The notes below the pieces were generated by a model. It searched no databases and was not told the origin of the DNA. It was given only the letters and a program-made list of their open reading frames with translations. A stretch of 5,361 nt of DNA, taken from contig JAAZFB010000223.1 in assembly GCA_012511915.1 (NCBI GenBank), positions 1 through 5,361 of the forward strand. Direction: 5' to 3'. The stretch is from Clostridiaceae bacterium (GTDB lineage Bacteria > Bacillota > Clostridia > Monoglobales > Firm-18). Position numbers and translations under genes: made by a program. Positions 1 through 4,280 of the stretch are shown here, one piece after another; position 1 is the first letter of the stretch; each line of letters begins with the position of its first letter.

Positions 1-96
1 CCGCAAGGTCGCTCGGCAAAAAGTTGCCTGCCTTGGAGTGAAGCCGCGCAGACACTTTGCAGATAATCGAATGCCGCTTTTGAAGCGGTGTTTTTT
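1..96 (+). ncRNA. 3' end of an unidentified structured RNA (partial, tentative)
   Basis: The first 60-70 bases are richer in G+C than the surrounding intergenic DNA and fold into a nested hairpin. CAAGG (4-8) pairs with CCTTG (31-35), and inside it GGCAA (15-19) pairs with TTGCC (24-28) around an AAAG loop. An intrinsic plus-strand terminator follows directly. No reading frame through this stretch gives a recognisable protein: two frames stop at 37-39 and 64-66, and the third runs on through the terminator. This suggests the tail of a non-coding RNA whose 5' part lies outside the window. A housekeeping RNA such as 6S RNA is possible, but I cannot identify the family. The alternative is the tail of an unrecognised short protein gene. 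Confidence 0.3.
74..96 (+). terminator. Intrinsic terminator of the upstream plus-strand transcript
   Basis: CCGCTT (74-79) pairs perfectly with AAGCGG (83-88) around a TTG loop. TG and then six T residues (91-96) follow. The T run is on the plus strand only, so this ends the transcript entering from the left edge. Confidence 0.8.
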
Positions 97-149
97 ATCG
101 CAGGTTCGTTTCTATTTGACGCTTACATATATCTTTAATTTTCCTTTTG

Positions 150-182
150 AAAAAGGGCCTGCGGAAAACCCGCAAACCCTTG
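150..182 (-). terminator. Intrinsic terminator downstream of tRNA-Leu
   Basis: Read on the minus strand, AAGGG and TGCGG pair with CCGCA and CCCTT around a GTTTT loop, with a small internal mismatch, and five T residues follow. It lies about 50 bases beyond the 3' end of the minus-strand tRNA and is the natural end of that transcript. Confidence 0.75.
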
Positions 183-192
183 ATTTTACTGA

Positions 193-218
193 TCAAAAAA
201 GCATTATATCTTTTTTGA
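193..218. repeat. A/T-rich inverted repeat in the tRNA trailer
   Basis: TCAAAAAAG (193-201) and CTTTTTTGA (210-218) form a perfect 9-bp inverted repeat with an 8-base loop. It sits between the tRNA 3' end and the stronger terminator. It could be a weak first terminator or an RNA-processing structure. Function is not shown. Confidence 0.5.
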
Positions 219-228
219 CGCTTTTTTA

Positions 229-312
229 TGGTGCGAGCAATGGGACTTGAACCCATACGCCATAAGCACACGCCCCTCAAACGTGCCTGTCTGCCAATTC
301 CAGCATGCTCGC
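229..312 (-). tRNA. tRNA-Leu, anticodon GAG
   Basis: On the minus strand the acceptor arm GCGAGCA (312-306) pairs with TGCTCGC (239-233), followed by discriminator A (232) and an encoded CCA (231-229). The D arm has CTG/CAG pairing. The anticodon stem CACGT/GCGTG closes a seven-base loop TTGAGGG, which puts GAG in the anticodon position with G at position 37. A long variable arm follows, as expected for a class II leucine tRNA. The T arm is ATGGG/CCCAT around TTCAAGT. Total length is 84 bases with CCA. It should read CUC and CUU leucine codons. It has its own consensus promoter and a downstream terminator, so it appears to be a single-gene transcription unit. Confidence 0.95.
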
Positions 313-344
313 CTAATTATTCAGATGTTTTCTAACACCCAATT

Positions 345-373
345 AGTATAGCAATAAATAATAAGCATGTCAA
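345..373 (-). promoter_or_regulatory. Vegetative promoter of tRNA-Leu
   Basis: On the minus strand there is a perfect -35 TTGACA (373-368), a 17-bp spacer and -10 TATACT (350-345). The -10 lies about 32 bases upstream of the mature tRNA 5' end, giving a leader of roughly 25 bases. It is transcribed away from ung. Confidence 0.85.
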
Positions 374-413
374 TAGGAATGTGCATTGTTTCTGATAGTA
401 TCGGCTTTTTTCG

Positions 414-442
414 TTTACAATAGATTATTATTGTGATACTAT
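414..442 (+). promoter_or_regulatory. Vegetative promoter of ung
   Basis: The -35 is TTTACA (414-419), the spacer is 17 bp and the -10 is TACTAT (437-442), preceded by TG at 434-435 in the extended -10 position. Transcription would start near 449, giving a leader of about 50 bases. That leader contains a small GGGC-TTT-GCCC hairpin (467-477). A 9-bp palindrome GATAGTATC (394-402) lies just upstream of the -35 and could be an operator, though nothing else supports that. Confidence 0.7.
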
Positions 443-497
443 AAGCATATTAAATTAGAACATATCGGGCTTTGCCCTTAATATTGAGGTGGTTTAT

Positions 498-1163
498 ATG
501 GTGAGTCTCGGCAATGAATGGGATTACATTTTGAAAAACGAGTTTGATAAAGAATATTATTTAAAATTACGGCAGTTTCTAAAAAAAGAATATGCCGAGC
601 ACATTATTTACCCGAAAGCACATAATATTTTCAATGCGCTAAGAACTACTTCATACAACGATGTTAAAGCAGTAATCTTGGGACAAGATCCATACCACAA
701 CCCAAACCAAGCCCACGGTTTAGCTTTTTCGGTGCAAAAAGGAACAATTGCTCCCCCGTCTTTAATTAATATCTTTAAAGAACTTCAAAGCGATTTGGGA
801 ATTGAAATGCCAAAAACGGGAGACCTCTCCGGCTGGGCAAAGCAAGGGGTGTTACTGTTAAATGCTATTTTAACGGTACGTCATGGTGCGGCACTTTCAC
901 ACAGCAAAAAGGGTTGGGAAACTTTTACCGACACTGTAATATCTCATTTAAACGAAAGGGAAAAACCGATTGTTTTTTTGCTTTGGGGACGGCCCGCACA
1001 GCAAAAGCAATCATTGATAACGAATAAACACCATTACATTTTAACCGCCCCACACCCGAGCCCGCTTTCAGCTTTCAGTGGTTTTTTCGGTTGCAAACAT
1101 TTTTCCAAAACTAATAACTTTTTGCATCAAAACAATATTGAGTCAATAAAATGGCAGGTATAG
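498..1163 (+). CDS. ung: Uracil-DNA glycosylase, family 1
   Basis: This enzyme removes uracil from DNA, arising from cytosine deamination or dUTP incorporation, by cleaving the N-glycosidic bond and so starting base-excision repair in the cytoplasm. The 221-residue protein has all the family 1 motifs: GQDPYH at residues 62-67 with catalytic Asp64, the uracil pocket AHGLAFSV at 72-79, NAILTV at 122-127, and the minor-groove loop HPSPLSA at 186-192 with catalytic His186. Its length is typical of bacterial Ung. I chose the ATG at 498 because GAGGTGG (486-492) is a good ribosome binding site five bases upstream. An in-frame GTG at 489 lies inside that site and is unlikely. The gene is the first on its transcript. 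No classical terminator follows it, so readthrough into the small gene at 1252 is possible. No key residue is missing. Confidence 0.97.
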   Translation: MVSLGNEWDYILKNEFDKEYYLKLRQFLKKEYAEHIIYPKAHNIFNALRTTSYNDVKAVILGQDPYHNPNQAHGLAFSVQKGTIAPPSLINIFKELQSDLGIEMPKTGDLSGWAKQGVLLLNAILTVRHGAALSHSKKGWETFTDTVISHLNEREKPIVFLLWGRPAQQKQSLITNKHHYILTAPHPSPLSAFSGFFGCKHFSKTNNFLHQNNIESIKWQV

Positions 1164-1166
1164 TAT

Positions 1167-1194
1167 TTGATTTTTTGGCTAATAATACTAGTAT
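1167..1194 (+). promoter_or_regulatory. Weak candidate promoter for the small Asn-rich gene
   Basis: TTGATT (1167-1172) and TAGTAT (1189-1194) are spaced 16 bp apart, each matching the vegetative consensus at four of six positions. Transcription would start near 1201, putting the 1204-1220 hairpin at the very 5' end of the mRNA. AATACTA (1184-1190) also resembles a forespore-type -10 (CATACTA), but the matching -35 is poor. Cotranscription with ung is an alternative. Confidence 0.25.
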
Positions 1195-1220
1195 CCGATT
1201 ATTTAACATCTCGGATGTTA
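1185..1220 (+). repeat. Overlapping palindromes between ung and the small gene
   Basis: ATACTAGTAT (1185-1194) is a perfect 10-bp palindrome. TAACATC (1204-1210) and GATGTTA (1214-1220) form a 7-bp stem with a TCG loop. ATCCGA (1193-1198) can instead pair with TCGGAT (1211-1216), which would exclude the second hairpin. TAGTATT (1161-1167, overlapping the ung stop) can also pair with AATACTA (1184-1190). No T run follows, so none of these is a normal terminator. They may be an operator, an RNA 5' structure or repeat debris. Confidence 0.45.
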
Positions 1221-1251
1221 CCTATTGAATATTAGTATAAGGAGCGTGTTT

Positions 1252-1395
1252 ATGGCAAAGGAAAACCAATTTGACACTAATAAGCAGCGTAAAAAGAAAA
1301 ACAAAGCAAATAATAAGAACAACAACAAGAATTCTGCACTAAACAACGAGAACAATAGAGATGTGAGTAACGACAACAGAACCATACAGAACTGA
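1252..1395 (+). CDS. Small Asn/Lys-rich hypothetical protein (47 aa)
   Basis: The product is 47 residues, beginning MAKENQFDTNKQRKKK and ending DNRTIQN. It has 16 Asn and 8 Lys, no Cys, Trp, Tyr, His, Gly or Pro, and a net charge near +6. It should be disordered and soluble, with no signal peptide or membrane segment. AAGGAG (1239-1244) lies seven bases before the ATG, an excellent ribosome binding site, and this is the main evidence that the gene is real. The function is unknown. Its composition, and a faint likeness of the FDTNKQRKKKN stretch to the Asn/Gln-rich repeats of gamma-type small acid-soluble spore proteins, suggest a spore or nucleic-acid-binding role, but that is a guess. It lies 88 bases after ung on the same strand. 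Structured sequence and a strong terminator (1567-1610) follow. Confidence 0.65.
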   Translation: MAKENQFDTNKQRKKKNKANNKNNNKNSALNNENNRDVSNDNRTIQN

Positions 1396-1477
1396 TACTA
1401 TTCCTTATTTAAAATATTGACAAACTTTTTTTGTCAATAGCTGCCGCAATCAGCGGCCGTTAATAGGAAAATAGTAT
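1395..1477 (+). repeat. Possible three-way-junction structure after the small gene
   Basis: ATACTATT (1395-1402) pairs with AATAGTAT (1470-1477), and CC (1403-1404) with GG (1466-1467) across a two-base bulge, giving an outer stem. Inside it are two hairpins: a perfect 9-bp stem ATTGACAAA/TTTGTCAAT (1416-1424 and 1430-1438), and GCCGC/GCGGC (1443-1447 and 1453-1457) with an AATCA loop. The region starts at the last base of the stop codon. No T run follows. It may be a 3' untranslated structure, a small RNA or a remnant of a miniature mobile element. Confidence 0.4.
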
Positions 1478-1478
1478 T

Positions 1479-1521
1479 TACTAATTCGCAATTAATGAAA
1501 TTTTTCTAACGCGAATTAGTA
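1479..1521. repeat. 11-bp inverted repeat built from the GCGAATTAGTA motif
   Basis: TACTAATTCGC (1479-1489) and GCGAATTAGTA (1511-1521) are perfect inverted copies separated by 21 A/T-rich bases. The right arm with its flanks (TAACGCGAATTAGTAT, 1507-1522) is identical over 16 bp to part of the tandem repeat at 3794-3815, so this is one member of a dispersed repeat family. Confidence 0.6.
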
Positions 1522-1566
1522 TGACAAGCAATGCGCAGGCTACTCAAAGACGAAGGTAGTATGGTA

Positions 1567-1610
1567 TCAAAGGAAAAGGCGGCATTAGCCGCCTTTTCCT
1601 TTGAGTTTTT
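1567..1610. terminator. Strong bidirectional terminator between convergent units
   Basis: A 17-bp perfect stem (1567-1583 with 1588-1604) has an ATTA loop and a GGCGGC/GCCGCC core. On the plus strand it is followed by G and TTTTT (1606-1610). On the minus strand the stem itself carries CCTTTTCCTTT after the GC core, so it can also stop transcription coming from kdgK, whose stop codon is only about 30 bases away. It separates the ung side from the eda-kdgK operon. Confidence 0.8.
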
Positions 1611-1635
1611 ATTTATTATACTAAATCGATTAGTG

Positions 1636-2655
1636 TTATCTCTGTACCCTTCCCGAGCCGTCCCCTTTGGCAAGGTTTTTGACCTCGTCAACCGATACAA
1701 GATTAAAATCACCCTCAATCGAGTGTTTAAGGCAGGAAGCAGCAACTGCAAATTCTATAGTGTCTTGCATATCATAACCGTTCAGCATGCTGTATATTAA
1801 TCCGCCGCCAAAGCTGTCGCCGCCGCCGACTCTGTCGACTATGGTAATCTCATATTTTGCTGATTTGTAAAATTTATCGCCGTCATAAAGCAAACCTGAC
1901 CAGTTGTTGGTTGATGCAGAGATGCTCTCGCGCAGCGTTATGGCAACCTTTTCAAAACCAAACCTATCCTTTAACTGTTTGCATACTTCATGGTATCCCT
2001 CATCGGAAAGATGCCCACCGGATATATTGGAATTTGAAGCCTTGATTTCAAACACCTTTTCTGCATCCTCTTCGTTGGCAATAACAACATTAACAAAAGG
2101 CATAATTTTGGACATAACACTGTTTGCTTTTTGAGTTGTCCATAGCTTTTTTCTGTAATTAAGGTCGCAACTTACCTTGACACCCTTTTCTTTTGCCTTT
2201 TGGCAGGCTGTCAGAGTAATTTCCGCCACTAAGTCACCGAGTGCAGGAGTGATGCCTGTAAAATGGAACCAGTCTGCGCCATCAAAAATTTCGTCCCAAT
2301 CAAAATCAGCCGGTTGCGCTGTCGAAATTGATGAATGTGCCCTATCGTATACTACTTGTGAGGGCCGTTGTGAGGCTCCTTTTTCGACAAAATAGATACC
2401 GAGCCGCTCACCCCCGCGGGAAATGTAATCTGTTTTTACATTATATTTTCTCAACTCTGCAATACATTTGTCCCCTATGGGATTTTTGGGCATCTTTGTT
2501 ACAAAATGTGCATCTATTCCATAATTTGCAAGGCTTACCGCCACATTTGCCTCTCCGCCACCGAATGTAGCCTCAAAGCTCTGCGTTTGCATAAACCGCT
2601 GATATCCCGGCGGTTGTAGCCTTAACATAATTTCGCCAAATGTAATAACTTTCAT
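1636..2655 (-). CDS. kdgK: 2-dehydro-3-deoxygluconokinase (KDG kinase), PfkB family
   Basis: It phosphorylates 2-keto-3-deoxygluconate with ATP to KDPG, the substrate of the aldolase encoded just upstream, in hexuronate or gluconate catabolism in the cytoplasm. The 339-residue protein is a ribokinase/PfkB fold. The N-terminal sugar-binding signature GGGEANVAVSLANYG is at residues 32-46. GIYFVEKGASQRPSQVVYDR (86-105) and the DLNYR motif (164-168) are typical of KDG kinases. The ATP-site signature DRVGGGDSFGGG is at 274-285, with Asp280 as the likely catalytic base. It has GGGD where many PfkB proteins have GAGD. Its ATG overlaps the eda stop codon as ATGA (4 bases), which implies translational coupling, and AAGGAGG (2672-2666) lies 10 bases upstream inside eda. 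It is the last gene of the operon. Another PfkB sugar kinase specificity is possible, but the eda neighbour argues for KDG. Confidence 0.93.
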   Translation of the reverse strand: MKVITFGEIMLRLQPPGYQRFMQTQSFEATFGGGEANVAVSLANYGIDAHFVTKMPKNPIGDKCIAELRKYNVKTDYISRGGERLGIYFVEKGASQRPSQVVYDRAHSSISTAQPADFDWDEIFDGADWFHFTGITPALGDLVAEITLTACQKAKEKGVKVSCDLNYRKKLWTTQKANSVMSKIMPFVNVVIANEEDAEKVFEIKASNSNISGGHLSDEGYHEVCKQLKDRFGFEKVAITLRESISASTNNWSGLLYDGDKFYKSAKYEITIVDRVGGGDSFGGGLIYSMLNGYDMQDTIEFAVAASCLKHSIEGDFNLVSVDEVKNLAKGDGSGRVQR

Positions 2656-3305
2656 TCTGCACGTGCCTCCTTGATCCTCTTTATAAATTCTTTGCCTGCT
2701 TCTGTTATTTTATAATACTCGTCTGTTTTTGCGCCCGCAGTTAGTGAACCGCCAACGCCGACAGCTACTGCGCCTGCTTTTATCCACTGTCCGACATTTT
2801 CTAAATCCACACCGCCTGTGGGCATCATTTTAGCATATGGTATAGGGCCTTTAATAGCTTTTATAATTTTTGGGCCAAACAACTCTCCCGGGAAGATTTT
2901 TATTATATCTGCACCTGCCTGAATAGCCTCTATAGCCTCTTTTATCGTCATAGCACCGGGCATGCATGCGACTCGATAACGATTGCATAATGACACCGTT
3001 TCGATATTCAAATATGGGCTTACAATAAATTGAGCACCTGATAACAGCGCAATCCTTGCGGTTTCGCTGTCCATAACTGTACCTGCGCCTAATATAATAT
3101 CGTCCGGTCTATATGATTTAGCAATTTCTTCAATTACGGTATGTGCGCGTGGTACTGTAAAAGTAATCTCTATCGCGGCAACACCGCCTGCGATGCATGC
3201 GTCAACAATTTTTTTTGCTTTTTCGGCATTTTCCGCCCGCACAACAGCAACAATTCCTACCTCCGTAATTTTGGCAATAACACTTTCTTTATCCAATATG
3301 GCCAA
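2652..3305 (-). CDS. eda: KDPG aldolase (possibly also KHG aldolase)
   Basis: This class I aldolase splits 2-keto-3-deoxy-6-phosphogluconate into pyruvate and glyceraldehyde 3-phosphate. The family can also act on 4-hydroxy-2-oxoglutarate. The 217-residue TIM barrel has Glu46 in AIEITF (44-49) as probable general acid/base, GAGT (73-76), the Schiff-base Lys136 in KIFPGE (136-141), and PTGGV (162-166) for phosphate binding. There is no ATG at the start. TTG at 3305 has AGGA (3314-3311) five bases away. A second in-frame TTG at 3296 would give 214 residues and a slightly better distance from AAGGGG. I report the longer form but cannot decide. It is first in the eda-kdgK operon, behind a consensus promoter and a possible cre site. 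No dehydratase or transporter for the sugar acid is in the window. Confidence 0.93.
   Translation of the reverse strand: MAILDKESVIAKITEVGIVAVVRAENAEKAKKIVDACIAGGVAAIEITFTVPRAHTVIEEIAKSYRPDDIILGAGTVMDSETARIALLSGAQFIVSPYLNIETVSLCNRYRVACMPGAMTIKEAIEAIQAGADIIKIFPGELFGPKIIKAIKGPIPYAKMMPTGGVDLENVGQWIKAGAVAVGVGGSLTAGAKTDEYYKITEAGKEFIKRIKEARAE
2666..2672 (-). promoter_or_regulatory. Ribosome binding site of kdgK inside eda
   Basis: Minus-strand AAGGAGG lies within the last codons of eda, ten bases before the kdgK ATG. The spacing is slightly long. With the ATGA overlap, kdgK could be translated both by reinitiation and by direct initiation. Confidence 0.7.
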
Positions 3306-3315
3306 CCCCTTCCTG

Positions 3316-3324
3316 TAGCGTTTA
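3316..3324 (-). promoter_or_regulatory. Possible CcpA (cre) operator core in the eda leader
   Basis: Minus-strand TAAACGCTA matches the core WAARCGYTW of the catabolite-responsive element at all nine positions, though the outer bases do not match. It would sit about +4 to +12 from the transcription start, where CcpA typically acts as a repressor. Catabolite repression would suit a sugar-acid operon. The site is inferred from sequence only. Confidence 0.35.
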
Positions 3325-3334
3325 ATATTCTAAA

Positions 3335-3363
3335 AGTATATATCAAACAACTAGTATTGTCAA
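3335..3363 (-). promoter_or_regulatory. Vegetative promoter of eda-kdgK
   Basis: On the minus strand there is TTGACA (3363-3358), a 17-bp spacer and TATACT (3340-3335). Transcription should start near 3328, giving a leader of about 23 bases. The -35 lies eight bases from the 23-bp direct repeats. No terminator separates it from the upstream alkyltransferase gene, so readthrough from that gene is also possible. Confidence 0.85.
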
Positions 3364-3370
3364 TTGAGTG

Positions 3371-3423
3371 TTACTTTCACACCCCAATTATAGTGTAGGA
3401 TTACTTTCACACCCCAATTATAG
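3371..3423. repeat. Two identical 23-bp direct repeats, 30-bp period
   Basis: The copies at 3371-3393 and 3401-3423 are identical. Each begins TTACTTTCACACCCC and ends AATTATAG, with seven unrelated bases between them. The second copy contains the last codon and stop of the alkyltransferase gene. Two copies with a 7-base gap do not make a CRISPR. They may be a regulator-binding iteron upstream of the eda promoter, a replication-slippage duplication, or the footprint of a transposon end. The TTACTTT-CACAC pattern is loosely like IS256-family termini. Confidence 0.85.
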
Positions 3424-3723
3424 TTGCCATAAATAAATATTTAAGTCTACTTTATAATCATCATCCACATATATACCTTCAGCGTTTAATAGGCCTTTAT
3501 GAGCATCTTTCCCACCGAAAGCAAATGAATCACTTAGACAGCCGAAGCGGTTAACAACTCTATGGCATGGAATTTCTGCCGGATTAGGGTTGACATGTAA
3601 TGCCCAACCGACTTGCCGGCTACTACGCGGGGAACCACATATAGCAGCTATTCTGCCATAAGTTGTCACTTTACCATGCGGTATTTGTTTAACCGTTTCG
3701 TATACCTTTTCAAAAAAGTTCAT
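3418..3723 (-). CDS. Short MGMT-family alkylguanine-DNA alkyltransferase-like protein
   Basis: It is related to O6-alkylguanine-DNA alkyltransferases, which transfer an alkyl group from guanine O6 to their own cysteine. The 101 residues cover only the DNA-binding/active-site domain and lack the N-terminal domain of Ogt/Ada. PCHRV (52-56) retains the reactive Cys53, unlike ATL proteins, which have Trp there. Tyr22, the arginine finger Arg36 (SSRQVGWAL) and Asn45 are in the expected places, and FAFGG (67-71) and the final YLW are typical. Repair activity is plausible but not certain for this short subgroup. The ATG at 3723 fits the family's usual MNFFEKVY start. No good ribosome binding site precedes it, only GGGGG 12 bases away. 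TATAAT lies six bases before the ATG, so the mRNA may be leaderless. The stop codon lies inside a direct repeat. Confidence 0.9.
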   Translation of the reverse strand: MNFFEKVYETVKQIPHGKVTTYGRIAAICGSPRSSRQVGWALHVNPNPAEIPCHRVVNRFGCLSDSFAFGGKDAHKGLLNAEGIYVDDDYKVDLNIYLWQL

Positions 3724-3729
3724 GTTGCT

Positions 3730-3735
3730 ATTATA
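3730..3735 (-). promoter_or_regulatory. -10 element (TATAAT) just upstream of the alkyltransferase ATG
   Basis: A perfect minus-strand TATAAT lies six bases before the start codon, so transcription would begin at or next to the ATG. No convincing -35 is found 16-18 bp upstream and there is no TGn extension, so promoter activity is uncertain. Confidence 0.35.
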
Positions 3736-3793
3736 CCCCCATAAACAAGGTAGAATTTCTTCAAATATTGGAGATTCACGATTATGGTTATAC

Positions 3794-3839
3794 TATTTAA
3801 CGCGAATTAGTATTATATATTTAATGCGAATTAGTATTA
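3794..3839. repeat. Tandem pair of a 22-bp repeat, 24-bp period
   Basis: Copies at 3794-3815 and 3818-3839 match at 21 of 22 positions, differing C to T at 3801/3825. The core is TTAAYGCGAATTAGTATTA. A 16-bp part of the first copy recurs exactly at 1507-1522. It lies between the start of the alkyltransferase gene and the terminator of the zinc-ribbon gene, outside any coding sequence. Confidence 0.85.
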
Positions 3840-3877
3840 AAAAAAATTTGAACGGTGCTATACCGCCCAAATTTTTT
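3839..3877 (-). terminator. Intrinsic terminator of the zinc-ribbon gene
   Basis: AAAAAATTTG (3841-3850) pairs with CAAATTTTTT (3868-3877), and inside it CGGT pairs with ACCG around GCTAT, with an AA/CC internal mismatch. On the minus strand a T run (3846-3839) ends the hairpin a few bases beyond the stop codon at 3885. The T run on the other arm could make it work from both sides. Confidence 0.8.
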
Positions 3878-3884
3878 CATTGTA

Positions 3885-4124
3885 TCATGAAGCTATTAGT
3901 TTAATGACCATCAATGCTAAAAATATCAGAAATGCAAGCACCAAAAGCGTTATTATCCATTTTTTCCGAGATGTTTTTTTGTAATTATGTTGGTTAATCA
4001 ACAAATCATCACTGTGATTTTCCCCCATAACCCCACTCTTTGCCAACGATGAGCCGCAACTAATACACACCACAGAAGTCGATAAATTGTCTTCATTACA
4101 CTTGGGACACGTTTTAACAGCCAT
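3885..4124 (-). CDS. Small zinc-ribbon protein with one C-terminal membrane helix
   Basis: The 79-residue product starts with a zinc ribbon: Cys6-x2-Cys9 (CPKC) and Cys20-x2-Cys23 (CISC), which should bind one zinc. A polar linker follows (24-48), then a basic stretch KKTSRKK (49-55) and one hydrophobic helix at about 56-77. The positive charges before the helix suggest that the ribbon is cytoplasmic and the protein is tail-anchored. Specific function is unknown. Such small zinc-ribbon membrane proteins are common in Firmicutes, and partners are not evident here. AGGAGG (4138-4133) lies eight bases before the ATG, which supports the start. It has its own perfect consensus promoter and terminator, so it appears to be a well-expressed single-gene unit between tpiA and the alkyltransferase gene. 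Confidence 0.9.
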   Translation of the reverse strand: MAVKTCPKCNEDNLSTSVVCISCGSSLAKSGVMGENHSDDLLINQHNYKKTSRKKWIITLLVLAFLIFLALMVIKLIAS

Positions 4125-4186
4125 AAATATATCCTCCTATACTGAATTTTATATTTTTGCTGAAATAATTATGTCTACACTGCCAT

Positions 4187-4215
4187 ATTATATAATATTC
4201 CTATGTTATTGTCAA
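4187..4215 (-). promoter_or_regulatory. Perfect consensus promoter of the zinc-ribbon gene
   Basis: On the minus strand: TTGACA (4215-4210), exactly 17 bp, TATAAT (4192-4187). The transcription start would be near 4180, giving a leader of about 55 bases. A perfect 12-bp palindrome GTCAATATTGAC (4211-4222) overlaps the -35 and could be an operator. Confidence 0.88.
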
Positions 4216-4280
4216 TATTGACCGATCCCAAAGTTTCAACAATATTTATCCTATTCCTCAATTTGAATGTACTCTCACGT

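Noticed and set aside
38..280. Open frames on both strands over the left-edge terminator and tRNA
   Set aside because: They run through a terminator, the tRNA gene and its trailer, have no ribosome binding site, and their translations look like no protein.
489..497. Upstream GTG start for ung
   Set aside because: It lies inside the ribosome binding site of the ATG at 498.
1416..1438. TTGACA on both strands as divergent promoters
   Set aside because: No acceptable -10 lies 16-18 bp away in either direction. The two copies are arms of a hairpin.
1506..1800. Overlapping open frames on both strands around the bidirectional terminator
   Set aside because: The long perfect inverted repeat at 1567-1604 gives mirrored peptide strings on both strands. 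The rest is antisense or out of frame within kdgK, with no ribosome binding site.
1857..2570. Several plus-strand frames of 60-80 codons
   Set aside because: They lie wholly opposite kdgK, which has clear family motifs, and show no start signals of their own.
3371..3423. CRISPR array
   Set aside because: There are only two copies with a 7-base gap, much shorter than a spacer, and no cas gene nearby.
3722..3904. Plus-strand open frame through the tandem repeats
   Set aside because: It consists of repeat and terminator sequence, with no ribosome binding site and no protein-like features.
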